In this document: in pieces, positions 36,301 to 49,538 of the stretch
Layout: the number at the start of each line of letters is the position of its first letter
Numbering within the stretch: position 1 is the first letter of the stretch
NCBI GenBank assembly: GCA_002633005.1
Contig: NMRA01000093.1
Location: 606,833 to 670,832, forward strand
Length of the DNA: 64,000 nucleotides
Direction of reading: 5' to 3'
DNA from: Phoronis australis
Lineage: Eukaryota; Phoronida; Phoronidae
Notes under the pieces: generated by a model
Databases searched by the model: none
What the model was told of the DNA's origin: nothing
The model's input: the letters and a program-made list of their open reading frames with translations, nothing else
Made by a program: the position numbers and the translations under genes

Positions 36301-37139
36301 AATAGGGCACTAGACTGCCGTAAGAGTTGCCTGTTTTGTGTATAACCCCTTACATGTTAACTGTATCAGGTGACTTATATGCCCAAGAGGCTGGGTATGT
36401 ATTGTACAAAGTCTTTTTTATTTTGTATTGCAATTTGCGATGCATCCATATCACTACAATAAATAATAATAATATATACAATCAAGTAACAACCCAGCGG
36501 CTGTCAGGTGCACGTCTCTCCATTTGCAGGGCCAAGCTGAAAGAATAAGGCCTAACGCAGACAGAGAGTTAATCACCTCAACTGCAAGTTTAAGCTCAAC
36601 TCATAGCTCACATCAGTGCCAAAATGAACTAAGAGGAGTTTTGTCTCATGAGGCAGTGAGGCAAATATTTCAGTAGTAGGATTTTTTACTTAAGCGAAAA
36701 TCCTCACAGTACGCAGGCAAGGTGAGTGAAGTGGTTAGTTAGACAACTAGCTTCGGCAGCTAACGAAAACTAATTTTTGCATCCCCTGAACACAACAAAT
36801 CAACTAGCGGCAGTTCCTTTTCTCTGGCTCATTGTAACTATGTATATACTACATTTACGTTGATCACTACCAATGTAGTTTACAGGTCTCTGAGCATTTT
36901 GCCTCGCTGTTTGCTGGTAACCCGCATCGAGCTATGTGATGAGCAGTCAATTGAGCTCATAGCCCTGCATCTGCACTAGGCATATGAGATTCAGCCAACA
37001 GTGATTTTGGGTTTAACCACGAGACTTAGCCTCTGGCCATGGTGATTACAGTTTGGCCAATGCAGCTGTGTGTTCTGCAGATGCGAGAATCTCGTGAAGA
37101 AACACAATCACCAAATACCATACAACATCACACGAGAGG

Positions 37140-37265
37140 GAGGCGAGTTTTTAGCGAGTGTACTCAAGACCTTACTAGCGTAACCCAACAAAATGGCAGT
37201 CACTACAGTGATTGTAAGGCGAGGACGAGATGTTGATTTATGGAATAAAATTTACCATTTCCTGT
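37140..37265 (+). repeat. dispersed repeat D, copy 1
   Basis: Contains AAAATGGCAGTCACTACAG and a following GGCGAGGACGAGATG, matching 56910-57045 in order and spacing (AAAATGGCGGCCACAGAACT; GGCGAGGTGGGAGTG). The ATG opens only a short frame in each. Confidence 0.6.
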
Positions 37266-38066
37266 TCCTGTTTCTCACCACTAGTGCTTTGTGAGTATCA
37301 TGTTTTGAGTCTAGACATTGCAACATAGGTTTCCACTCACAATGCATAGTCACTTTCCACGAGTCCAGGATACAGTTTTCAGGAGGCTACAGGAAACTTT
37401 TGTCAATGATAACTGACAAGACATGATTTAGTAAGTGAACTTGAGACTCACAAAGCGCAAGTCATTTTTTACCAGATGAACTTTCACTGTGTTTTTCATG
37501 ACTTTACTAGTTTTTCATTTTCCATGCGCTTATTTCCTAGCATTAACTACTTTTGTCACTTTCCAGGTTTTTCAAGATGAAAGGGTTCCATGCATCCATG
37601 GGAATTTGGTGGATTTCATCTACGGCGTTCATGGCGTTCTTTAAATATATTGTAAGCGTTCGAAACATCAAAGATAACTTGGTGACATGAAAACTAATTC
37701 GCAATTTGTGTTTTAAGTGGCTTGTGCCTCAAGCGTTTTTCGCATCAAAAAGACTTGCTGTTCTATGTAATTATTCAATGCCTTTTGAGGTTGGTTTTCA
37801 ATATTTAATTTTTCTGCGATAGTTGATTAGTCCTACTTGTGCCACTGCTGCAATGGATCATGCTTTAAAATTTCAGTGTTCGCAAATTATCAGTGTTGTT
37901 TTCAAGTCAACAATGTATCTGTGATGTCACTAGATGTTTCTGAGCCAACAGCCGGCCCACAATGCACTTGAATAACATCAGCAGGGTCGTACATAAAATC
38001 CATTATTACAAATCAGTCTACTGAATAGTTATTTAACCCTCATGATAAATTCACTGTATCACTTAC

Positions 38067-38158
38067 TTGTTACGACCCACTCGCTCCCAGTCAAAGACAT
38101 TGACTTTAAGTACATCGGAACTGTTAAGCGCTACGCCACTCAAATCAAACAAGAATTT
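38067..38158 (-). CDS. ferlin exon: C2A, middle
   Basis: 92 nt, phase 0 in and phase 2 out; acceptor TTTTGCAG, donor GTAAGT. It encodes KFLFDLSGVALN...VFDWERVGRN and two bases of the next Lys. FxFDLxG and the D-W-E...GRN loop match the ferlin C2A Ca2+-binding loop 3, which in family members has one Asp and one Glu rather than the full set of Asp residues. The exon stands alone between two introns of about 15.5 kb, so it is easily missed by gene finders. Confidence 0.93.
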
Positions 38159-38789
38159 CTGCAAAAGAAAAAGTGATGTTAAGTATTTGAAACGACACAA
38201 AGAGACAATAGTATGATCAAACAAGAAACACACTACATTGCAACATAAACCACAGCAGGTAAATGAAGATGTCATCCTGTCCATTTCACACAAGTGTTTA
38301 AACAAAGCAATATTAGACCCCATATCATAAACAGTCAGCTTCACAACACAGTCCTAACTCTTCAGCATAAACAGAACTGTAGACACTGAATGGAAACATT
38401 TAAAACTTATTGTAACCTCATAAGTTCCTGGTTGTTATTTTATAAGATCCTGGATCCCAGTACTGCATTATTGTCCATTCACGAGAAAGTGAAAATGGCT
38501 GCTATGCATGCATGATCATTCTGCTCAAATGAGCATACCTGTTTCTAACTTATATCCTGGTGCATAAGAGTAATAACACAAGTCAGGTGCAGTAACAGCC
38601 CAGAGGCCGTTCCCGGGGCTGTCCCTGTGACCGATGATATTTGTCAAGGTTACTTTCCTCTGGGCTACTCCCAATTCCAGAAATTTTTATTAGAACATGT
38701 CCAATTGCCCAATCCATATCATGGTCAATACTGTTTATACTGCTATCAACCCACTGGTGGTCATTAAGGCACTAATATGGCACCCTTTT

Positions 38790-38880
38790 TTATTGTTATT
38801 GTCGTTGTTGTTGTTGTTGTTGCTATTGCTTCCATTGTTATTTTTGTATTTTTGTTGTCGTTTTTGTTGATGTGGTGCCG
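38790..38880. repeat. GTT-rich simple repeat
   Basis: Runs of GTTGTTGTTGTT flanked by degenerate T/G-rich triplets. Confidence 0.85.
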
Positions 38881-39174
38881 TTGTTTCATTATTTCTACTG
38901 ATCTGAGAGCTTGTCAGTAATCTCCTGTTGTCTGTGCATTTAACACTTCATACTAAATACAAGAATCGTACATCATCCCTTGTTAAATCCAATCAATCCA
39001 AAAATTTAACCATTCATACTGAATGAAACATCAACATTGGTACGAAGATGAGATAAGATAACTGTGATTAACGATTCCCATTTCCTGAAGAGGAGTGAGG
39101 TTGATACGGAAGTAGAGTTTTTAGGCTGCTTCCAGCCAGTAAAGAATGCAAGCTCAATGGGAAAGCATCTACCA

Positions 39175-39326
39175 TAAACTCGCGGGTTAACGCCCCGGCG
39201 CCTATATTGGGAAACCCTGATACAGAGGAGTGGGCGATTACCCAAGCAGTGGGCGCTTAAACCGAAAATTGACAAAAAGTCAGGGATAGACGATTACCCG
39301 CGCATGGGCGTTAACCCGCGACTTTA
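39175..39326. mobile_element. small inverted-repeat element (about 150 bp)
   Basis: CGCGGGTTAACGCCC at 39181 and its exact complement ending at 39320. The flanks ATAAACT and GTAAAGT (complement) partly extend the arms. No coding content. Confidence 0.75.
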
Positions 39327-39427
39327 CAGTAACAAGGTGTAGAGATATAGGGACAATGGCATTTGTCAACAGGAAAAGTTCTTTTTGGGAACTACAGACA
39401 AGAGAGCATGAAAATTACTCAACAAGA

Positions 39428-40090
39428 AAAAAGTGTTGCTGTGTTGAAATGTCCTCATGACTCCACCACAAACGGTATGCTTCTAGTAGTATCGTAAAGA
39501 TGGTCACTGCATGGTGCAGAACATGTTGAACCCATCCAAAGATAGAAAGGCATCATCGTTTATCTCCCTAATAAAAAACTATTCACAAAATATCATGAAC
39601 TCCAATGATGCAGAGGCAAACCTATAAAAATCGATAGTTCATCTGCTGATGAGTCCATAGGAATGTCAAATTTTAATTTTCCTGTAAGGGGCTTAGAAGA
39701 TACAGCCACACATGCAAAAAATGTCACTAGGGGGTGCCACATTGGCCAAACCCGTCTGGGAATCATTGTCACTCATGATCTTGCCAGTACCCACACATCC
39801 GGAAATTTTTATTATGAACCTTTGAGTGATGTAGAAAATAAAAAAATGGCTACTAGGTAAAAAATACATTGAATCCATCAAAAAATGAAGGATGCTATTT
39901 GTTTCCATAAAGGAGGCCCATTTGCCAAATTTCATGAAAACTGTTAAGGAACTGAAGATATAGAGGCAAATGAAAAAAATTAAATTGCCACTAGGGGGCA
40001 CAGTGATAGTGGGATCAGGCTCATAAAGAAACTGTCAGGAGCTTAGGAGAAACTGCGCTGATGCTGGAGACCTAGACAGAGATGATGGCT
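39428..40090 (+). repeat. dispersed repeat A, copy 3
   Basis: Starts GTGTTGCTGTGTTGAAATG. CTCF-core-like motifs occur near 39725 (CACTAGGGGGTGCC) and 39988 (CCACTAGGGGGCAC), with decayed ones near 39505 and 39849. The copy lacks the terminal hairpin and runs into the 17-bp array at 40088. Confidence 0.8.
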
Positions 40091-40172
40091 GACAAAGGTA
40101 CAAGACTGACAAGGGTACAAGACTGACAAGGGTGCAAGACTGACAAGGGTACAAGACTGACAAGGGTACAAG
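40088..40172. repeat. 17-bp tandem repeat, 5 copies
   Basis: Units of CTGACAAGGGTACAAGA with one or two changes, at the end of repeat A copy 3. Confidence 0.95.
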
Positions 40173-41344
40173 AAACCAATATGATATGGCTAACTAAAGG
40201 GGTAATTCTTCGCTGTTTAGTTGTTTCAAACAATTACTTTGGGATAAAAACATTGACCAAACTTATTTGATATTGAATTCTTCCGAATGAACCAACAACT
40301 CAAACGACAGGCAATGTGTACAGGCACCATTTTCAAATTCACAATTTTAAGGATGCCTTACTCCATTATATCTCAGTAAAATACTTTTTTGAGGTGCTGA
40401 CAGTTTCAATGTTGTTGCTGGTAAAGGAAATCAAGTCCCAAAGCTTAAGGATTATTATGTAAGCGATTTTATGATTTTAAGAGGCTCCTTCCTTTTTGGT
40501 GGCTAAATAGCGAGGAAATGCAGTTTAATTGCAACAAAAATAATGTACATTTAACCACTTAAGTCTTGAAAGTGAGTGATCATTTTATGATTGGAATTAA
40601 AGCAGTGTCAACATTTTTTGAACTATAGACTATTTGTGCGGTGCGGGGCCGACAATAGAATTGACAATTAATGTCATTTGTGGAATAGATTATCCAAAAC
40701 TAGGCCAGTACCAGTGGATGTTCACTTAAAAAAAAACAAAAAAAAGTTGAAACATGTAACTCACACAGTAACTTTACCCCAAAGTCTCAGATTACAATCA
40801 GGGCTTAGTGATTTATTGAACAACTAGTAACTAAATGAAAAAGCAACAACAGTTATCGTTTTCACTGTCTGTCAGGTCTGAAAACATCATCAAGTTGATC
40901 TGCTTTCCCAGCATTTTTAACCAGCATAAGTTTTCCCAGAGATCAGACTATCTATTAACCACATGTGCAAATTGTTGAGAAGTATATGTACATCATTTGG
41001 CCTTCACAATTAAGTTTGCTTCCCAGGCTCTCTATTCATACTGTTAAATAGAACTGGATGCATAGAAAAATTAAGCCAGAGTACCATTACAATAGGGAAA
41101 TGCTACTATCACTAATCATACCAGCATCAGCTGACAAACTTAAGCCGAGAACCAATAGATAAAAGTTAGTCTGAAAGTTTCCCCGAGTCCAAACAACAAC
41201 GTAATATTCATGCTGTTTTCGTCTTATAGTTGCCAATTTCGAGAGAAATCTACATCTTATTTAGGGTACCCATACCAGGCATTTGTAAAAATCGTCTTGT
41301 TTACTCTACCTAGTTCACCATACTAGTGCACATGTGAAAAGCAT

Positions 41345-41376
41345 CCCGTAGCAGACGTAGCAGACGTAGCAGACGA
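41345..41376. repeat. 9-bp tandem repeat
   Basis: CGTAGCAGA three to four times. Confidence 0.9.
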
Positions 41377-42321
41377 TAGGCTCATGTATACTTGCCATAA
41401 TACAGAACAAAAACAAAAGGCTTTCACCCCAAAACACTACTTTTCAAACATGGCACTGCATGGAGGCTGTTACTTCCATTGAGCCACAGGCTAACGGGGA
41501 TTTCTGAAAAAAGTCTCGCAACATTAAGTAAACATGGGAGCTCTTTGGTAAAAAAGATCATTTTGCATGACTGGCAAGGGACAAACGTGGGTCTTTAAAA
41601 TGGCCTCAAAATAGTTTAAAATTATCAGAGTAGTTGCCAGACTGCTTTTATTGAAGCCAAATTGCAGATGAAGTGAAATCTGGTATTTTAAGTATACGAC
41701 CCGACCCGGTGTTTCTTCAACTCCTGGTGACAGTGTTAGGTAATCATTCCACCTTTTTGACCAAAAAGCCTGAAAACACACCACTATACCGGATTCTGTC
41801 GGCTCATGACCAACCAGTCTTGAATTATCAACGATTTTTACCACGAATCGAACAAAAATGTTTACAAAAGAGGCCCAAGGGGTTCTTTTGGAAGTACAAG
41901 ATACTTTCCATTCGTCACTAATAAACAATTCTCACATCTACCTCCAAATTTGCAAAAATTTTCAGTCTGCCACATATCACCCCATTTTTTCAACAATGTA
42001 AATGCCCTGATCATTCACCACATTTTTCTAATAGACATCATAAAATCACTCAGCTGCCATTTCAGTGCTGATAACACAAGATACTTTTCTAACAGCACCC
42101 ACGGCACCCTAGCCACATATACAACAATAAATAATAGTATAAGTCAGTAGGAATTCTCAGGTCCTTGGAGAGCACTTTAAGATTTACACTATTCTGAGGT
42201 CGTTGGAGAGTATTTAAGATTGGGAGTTAGGAATATGTATGTTCAGATCCAAACACAGCACTTTCAATACTCATTTTACAAAACAGTTAAAAGCTTGCTG
42301 TGTGGACTGCTATTGGGTGGC

Positions 42322-42503
42322 GGTGGCACTTGTGCATGCTAGGTGGCACTTGTGCATGCTAGGTAGCACTTGTGCATGCTAGGTGGCACTTGTGCATGCT
42401 AGGTGGCACTTGTCCATGCTAGGTGACACTTGTGCATGCTAGGTGGCACTTGTGCATGCTAGGTGGCACTTGTGCATGCTAGGTGGCACTTATGCATGCT
42501 AGG
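42322..42503. repeat. 20-bp tandem repeat, about 9 copies
   Basis: Units of GGTGGCACTTGTGCATGCTA, several perfect, others with one change. Confidence 0.97.
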
Positions 42504-42791
42504 CGGTGCGTTAGTTACCTACTCATGCTTCACTGGACAAGCAACTACATAAAGCTTAACAGCATGCACAGTGTTGCATGGTTTTCAAAAAAGTGCGAGA
42601 CATTGTCAGAAATTGATGTGGGCAGGAACATTTCAGTTTACGCAGGTTTCAAAATGAACCTGTTGCAAATCCGAACCAGCTATTTTTTTAAGTGAAAACT
42701 CACAATTGTCTTAAAAATTCGTTCTAAGAAAGTGAGTTTCCGACTCAAGATTTGTCGTCAGTTCGACTTAACAGCCAAATGCACACTCAGT

Positions 42792-44375
42792 AAAAATCAG
42801 AAAATATGCTCAGGGTTAAAGATTTTGCATGGGTGTATTTTGAAATTTGATAATTGGTTACCGTAAATTGTTGTTTTCGGAATATTTGCCCTTCTGTCTT
42901 GCCTGCAGAACACGCTAGTAAATTTTTGTAAACTGCGCAAGTCAGACATGTTTTACTAAATCATTTGGAAAACTATGATCACATTTACCGCCAAAGATTC
43001 AGAAATTTTTCTCTTTCAATTGAAGTTTTTAGGAAGGAGATGCTACAATAGTTTCAAATGTAATTTTCTTCATTACAGAAACTACGAATATGAAAAGTAA
43101 AATACAGGATGGTCACTTTTGCCTCCTTCAGTTTTTTAATGCTATCTACTCTATAATTTGACTGTACTTCGGGAGCAACAAATTCTGTACTCTATAATTT
43201 GAAGACAAGTCTCAATATGCTTGTGTGTGACAATGTATGTATCGTTGTATTTCATTTCATTGTAGATGTACTTTGTGATAATGTATTTATCGTTGTATTT
43301 CATTTCATTGTAGATGTACTTTGTGATAATGTATTTATCGTTGTATTTCATTTCATTGTAGATGTACTTTTTTCTGTTGTTATCTATTTGTTCTCCTTAA
43401 TTGTTAATATCTATTTAATCTATTGTTACTTGGTGGTCAGATATTAGTGGCCTGTGCCTTTGCTGGCCACATAGTCATGAATGTATGATTTTATATGATT
43501 TAAAAAATAAAAGTTTCTCTCACTCTCTACTAGCAATTTACTATTTAAAAAATTAAAGTTCACAATGTTTGAGGTCAAATGGAATCCATTTGACTGTAGA
43601 TGCCATAATGAACGAGAAGAAGCTTTATAAAGGTGAGACCCTGCTGCTTAGTTACAGCTCAAGAGAGAGCTGATTTATGATTAAAACAGAAACTTCTAGT
43701 CTATAGTGTAAGATATGTAATTTTAATAGAAAATAAAGTAAATAAAACCTTTGAAGACGAAAAATGACCAATTTCCTGGAATGGGCCTTGGTCAGTCGTA
43801 ACAGGTGAGATGTTACTGTTGATGTTGTTGAAGTGTGAATAATTCGCATAAAAATACATTTGTACAGAAGAGTTACTGGCAGCAGGTAATGATGTATGTG
43901 ACAACCTACAAAGGGCTTTGATTGCGACAGTGCCCTGGCCTTCTCATATCTATCGAGATATTAGAATCACATGAGTTGAGAAAGTGCAACCAGTTTCACT
44001 GGCTGAAGGAAATGATGGCAAAAACACCCGCATTTTAGCCTGACAGATGTCTTCGAAGGGGTCGTTTACACCAACAGATAGTTTGTTCCTCCATTAGGCA
44101 AAATTGACATCCAAACATTTTAGTCTATGTCATAATTGATTGATGCAAAGAGAAACAAAAGCTTCTTGTCCTTGCGAATGTGTCCTTTGAATGTGTCCTT
44201 TGAAGTGCGTGGTCTGGCTACAAAGTGATAGTGAAAACACAGTGCAGCTTTGGAATTACAAAAACTGCCAGCAAAAGTGATGCTTGTAACAGTTCACATT
44301 AATGACATTGTTGTTGCTATTAGAGACAGTGCTACTGAAAATGGCAGTGCTAGTTTGCCCATTCAGAACAACACT
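42792..44375. repeat. 1.5-kb duplicated block, copy 1
   Basis: Matches 44377-45841 almost throughout. It includes a 48-bp unit (GATAATGTATTTATCGTTGT start) in three tandem copies at about 43229-43372, where copy 2 has one. The block ends at the N at 44376. Confidence 0.95.
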
Positions 44376-44376
44376 N

Positions 44377-45841
44377 AAAAATCAGAAAATATGCTCAGGG
44401 TTAAAGATTTTGGGTGTATTTTCATATTTGATAATTGGTTCCGTAAATTGTTGTTTTCGGAATATTTGCCCCTCTGTCTTGCCTGCAGAACACGCTAGTA
44501 AATTTTTGTAAACTGCGCAAAGTCAGAAATGTTTTACTAAATCATTTGGAAAACTATGATCACATTTACCGCCAAAGATTCAGAAATTTTTCTCTTTCAA
44601 TTAAAGTTTTTAGGAAGGAGATGCTACAATAGTTTCAAATGGAAATTTTCTTCATTTCAGAAACTACGAATATGAAAAGTAAAATACAGGATGGTCACTT
44701 TTGCCTCCTTCAGTTTTTTAATGCTATCTACTCTATAATTTGAAGACAAGTTTCAAAATGCTTGTATGTGATAATGTATTTATCATTGTATTTTATTTCA
44801 TTGTAGATGTACTTTTTTCTATTGTTATCTATATTGTTCTCCTTAATTGTTAATATCTATTTAATCTATTGTTACTTGGTGGTAAGATATTAGTGGCCTG
44901 TGCCTTTCCTGGCCACATAGTCATGAATGTATGTTTTTATATGATTTAAAAAATAAAAGTTTTTCTCTCTCTCTACTGGCAATTTACTATTTAAAAAATT
45001 AAAGTTGACAATGTTTGAGGTCAAATGGAATCCATTTGACTGTAGATGCCATAATGAACGTTAAGTTGTCGGGGGTTTTGAGAACCTTTATAAAGGTGAA
45101 ACCCTCCTGATTAGATACAGCTCAAGAGAGAGTTGATTTATGATTAAAACAGAAACTTCTAGTCTATAGTGTAAGATATGTAATTTTAATAGAAAATAAT
45201 AAAGTAAATAAAATCTTTGAAGAAGAAAAATGACCAATTTCCTGGAATGGGCCTTGGTCAGTCGTAACAGGTGAGATGTTACTGTTGATGTTGTTGAAGT
45301 GTGAATAATTCGCATAAAAATACATTTGTACAGAAGAGTTACTGGCAGCAGGTAATGATGTATGTGACAACCTACAAAGGGCTTTGATTGCGACAGTGCC
45401 CTGGCCTTCTCATATCTATCGAGATATTAGAATCACATGAGTTGAGAAAGTGCAACCAGTTTCACTGGCTGAAGGAAATGATGGCAAAAACACCCGCATT
45501 TTAGCCTGACAGATGTCTTCGAAGGGGTCGTTTACACCAACAGATAGTTTGTTCCTCCATTAGGCAAAATTGACATCCAAACATTTTAGTCTATGTCATA
45601 ATTGATTGATGCAAAGAGAAACAAAAGCTTCTTGTCCTTGCGAATGTGTCCTTTGAATGTGTCCTTTGAAGTGCGTGGTCTGGCTACAAAGTGATAGTGA
45701 AAACACAGTGCAGCTTTGGAATTACAAAAACTGCCAGCAAAAGTGATGCTTGTAACAGTTCACATTAATGACATTGTTGTTGCTATTAGCGACAGTGCTA
45801 CTGAAAATGGCAGTGTTAGTTTGCCCATTCAGAACAACACT
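44377..45841. repeat. 1.5-kb duplicated block, copy 2
   Basis: Begins AAAAATCAGAAAATATGC right after the N, as copy 1 does at 42792. It ends CAGAACAACACT and continues into unique sequence. Its plus-strand frame runs on to a stop at 45955 (79 codons, ending SRRSNKKV); no family recognised. Confidence 0.95.
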
Positions 45842-48800
45842 CCAGAACAAATGATCTTCCCAAAGGACAGGCCACCATGCAAAAGCAATGTTGAAAATCA
45901 ATGCACTGCGAGTTGCTATCAGCTGAGGTCAAGACGCAGTAATAAAAAGGTGTAGATTTATCAAGCAAAGGTGAACTTGAAGAATGGGTTTAATCTAATC
46001 AACAGGTAACGCACGCCCAAATTGTCCCATCGCACACCTCCCACGACATTTGTCATATCAGTGTCATTATCTTTGACGTCTACAAATGGACAGCTCTCTG
46101 ACTTGCGATATGATGATTCTTTCTTGGCAAAGTATGTTCCTGTCATAAGTTTTTTGTTGGTTCGTTTTTGTTTGTTTTTTTTCGTACAATACGGCATGTA
46201 TTTCTATTATATCTGACATGAAATTTATCAACAATTTTTGTAAGTTTAGGCATCAGAATTATCTTCCACTTCCTATGATGTTCATGGTTTTATTAGACAC
46301 GAGCAGTCTGAATTGTTCCCGGAAAGCAATTTTGATGAAACAGCACTTTGTATTAAAGTTAAACTTGCATGCCAATTCCTTGTCTCTGTGATTGCTTCGT
46401 CAAATTAGTTAGAAACACAATATATAGCAATGATGTGAATAGGTTGAAAATTGTCAAATGTTTTAAAGAACAAGTTTCATGTTGAAAGTGATCTGCCGAA
46501 AATCACTGAACCGTATCCAGTAAGTATCGTGATGTGATGGGAAATAATGCTGCATGGTGCGGAGTATTTGAGCCCCCAAGGTACGTCATTAGTGCAAAGG
46601 TCACTTATTTACAAAATTTTTTGTTTTCATATTTACAAATTCCCAATAAATACAACTGCACTTTGTTTAGCCGGAGATGGTGCTCAAATAGAATTGCCGT
46701 TTAGTTCCTGTTATACATTACCATAGCTAAGAGCATGCAAATAACAGCTAGTATTTATCAATTGCCAGAACAGTTGTAAATTTCATCTCATTTTCTCTAT
46801 GAACACAGCTGACACATGCTTCTCTTCCTTCATGTTTTGCCCCTTTTTAAAATGTCATGCAATGTGTTACCTGATTCTCTATGAATAGTCCATATTTCAG
46901 TTATGTGACGCTATTTAACAGAAAATAAACCTTTTTTGCGACACTTCATAAATTAGAAAAAAACATCATCACTTAAAGCCATTCCATACTGTGATGGGTC
47001 TTTTGAATTCCAATGCAAATAATTGCTGAGGAACAATTTTCAATGCATGCCAGTACTTTTGACATTTTACTATATACGTCAATAACCAAGAACTCCACCT
47101 TTTAACAACATCTATTCAAGTACAAACTACACTTGGGACCCATTACAAAAAAGGTCCATTTTGCAGTGACAGTCTGGCCAAGCTATAGACACATTTACCA
47201 CTGAATAACCCATGAGGTTTCCCTCATTCAAATTTCACTCCATTCTTTGAAGGTATGATCACTCTGATAAGCCATTGTGTACACAACAAGTCATGTTGTC
47301 CCATTGTGGTGCCCAGACAAGTTAACACTATCACCATGGGTAGAGGTTGGGACTTATTAATAAACAAACAGTAGTTAGATAAATGCCCTGGATGGTCTTG
47401 GCAAGATGAATGAAAAGTGACAGCAGGGGGAAGGGTTAGCAAATTAGAATTGTTTTGGGAAACCTTTTTTCGTCATTCGAAATTGTCTTATTGTTTCCCA
47501 GGCATTGTGACGGTCTGTATTCTGAATATGAGATGGCATCGCCTGCATTATTTGGAAGAGCTTCCGCAGGTATAATGGCAGATTGCAACATGGGTTGAAA
47601 TCGCTTCCCTTAAAGGACACATACATGGTCAGCTTTTCTTCATCGCCGCATCAATCAATTTATGCTACAGATTGAATGCTTTGACAACACTTTTTGCTCA
47701 AAAGCAACTAAGATAAGATGGTGTGGAAACAAACAAACTAGTAACAAAAAACGACCCCTTTGGAAACAACTCGTCTCTCTGGCTAAACTACAAGCATTTA
47801 CGTGTTGTTTTAGCCAGTTAAAATGGAAGCATTTTCGCCACTCCTTGGAAACAAATATCAGACATGAGAAATGAACTGCAACAATTAAATCTGATTACTG
47901 CAGAGAGGAAGGGATTTTAATTAAAACACTATAAACATTCATTGTCTTTAATTTGCAAGGACTGAAATGTGAGAAGGATAACATTTTATGGCTAAACAAA
48001 ATATAAGAGGGCAAAAGAGGTCGTGGGAGAATTCAATCAGGGCGCAAACTCAAAAGCTGAAATAAAGAACGGGCAGCGCCTTGCTAAAACCATTACATGG
48101 ATTTGTCATTTACATAACGCTGGGACCTATGCTAGGACCTAGTTAAAATCAAGCCAAAATCACAAGTACTCATTTAAAATACACAACATAATCTCACTTT
48201 ATCTTGCAAAATCTTGCTTTTTAGCAAGAACCTAGCATCACTGAACTCTACCCAGTACTATAAGAAACGCAAAAAACATGGACCAGAGCTGTCTGGACTC
48301 CTTGGATAATGAATGAGTCGATCCAAGTGGGTATTCCAATGTAAATGACAAATTCATGTCACAACAGCCCATGGAGAATCCTGCAATCCCACCAGTGAGG
48401 TTAGCCACAATTCTTGACAACAAGTCAATGAAAGTCACACCAAATTTTAGTTTCAGCACAACATTCTATTCCATAATCCAAATTGCCACAAACAGTTTCG
48501 CTCCCTGCCCACAGGACTGATTTTTAAAGCAGGCTCAATTTTTATAACTCCCTGAATCTTTGCAACAGGTTTATTAATTACTCAGTCCAACAATGCCATA
48601 TTTACATACGATATTTGCGAAGTGTTATATAGACATAAATCACAATAGGATTAGTTTTATTAGTCGGTGACAGGAGTGATTTTTTTAAAAAAAGCTAAAT
48701 TTATGAATGCTAACAGAATCTGAATTAAGTACTAAATTCACGTAGTGACACTAAATCTTCAAGACAGCATATGCTTGTTTGAATGCAATGAACATTTTCA

Positions 48801-49370
48801 CAAGCTCGAATTTATAAAAGAAAACATTTAAATAACTAAATAGAACTGACTTGGTTTAAACATTTTTTCACTTTCCATTTTTGATAGGTCTATTTATGGT
48901 AATTCTGACAATGCTAAAAGGACACCAAACCATACAGTATTGAACAATGCTCCACCTACCGTACACTATCTGCACATTTGGTGTAGCTTGGACGGCATGT
49001 ATTCAGTTAAATTAGAGATCAACAGGTACGTTGGGATCAGACGCAGCAGAAGACTATCATTACTAGTTCAAATTCAGTTGATGTCGTCTGCGCCACGCCA
49101 TTTTTCATAGCATTATCAAATTAACGAACCAACAAATGGGTTAATGGAGCGAATTAAAAGTACTCTTTCTCATCGCCATAAGGACAAAATTACCACTCCT
49201 GGACTTATTTATTTCTAATTTTCATAATGCACACGCACTCAAATTCACCGTATGTTCATCCATGATCTAGAGTCTGGAGAACAAGGTCATTAAGAAACAT
49301 TACCATAAAAGGTATAGATAAAAAACCCTGCATTTCCCGACTACTGTACATACTGCGGTAAAATCTCATT

Positions 49371-49538
49371 GCATTTGAATGGCAACACTGTTGTCACTGT
49401 ATTTGAATGGAAACACTGTTGTCACTGTATTTGAATGACAACACTGTTGTCACTGTATTTGAATGGCAACACTGTTGTCACTGTATTTGAATGGCAACAC
49501 TGTTGTCACTGTATTTGAATGGCAACACTGTTGTCACT
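49371..49538. repeat. 28-bp tandem repeat, 6 copies
   Basis: Six units of GTATTTGAATGGCAACACTG plus TTGTCACT with one or two substitutions. Confidence 0.97.

Larger units (their letters stand above)
22519..38066. other. ferlin intron of about 15.5 kb
   Basis: It holds a haplotype-like duplication (25352-26697), an inverted-repeat element (26909-27362), a 37-bp minisatellite (29907-30432), a foldback (32740) and a THAP-like pseudogene (35964). Plus-strand frames at 24000-24540 and 33567-34408 are open over 70-130 codons but match nothing I recognise. Confidence 0.6.

Noticed and set aside
37568-37652. Exon-like plus-strand segment between TTTCCAG and GTAAGC (MKGFHASMGIWW)
   Set aside because: No family match and no partner exon on that strand.
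41524-41928. Longest single open frame (134 codons, minus strand)
   Set aside because: No recognisable domain, overlapping plus-strand frame, no matching splice context with the ferlin exons; most likely chance in an intron.
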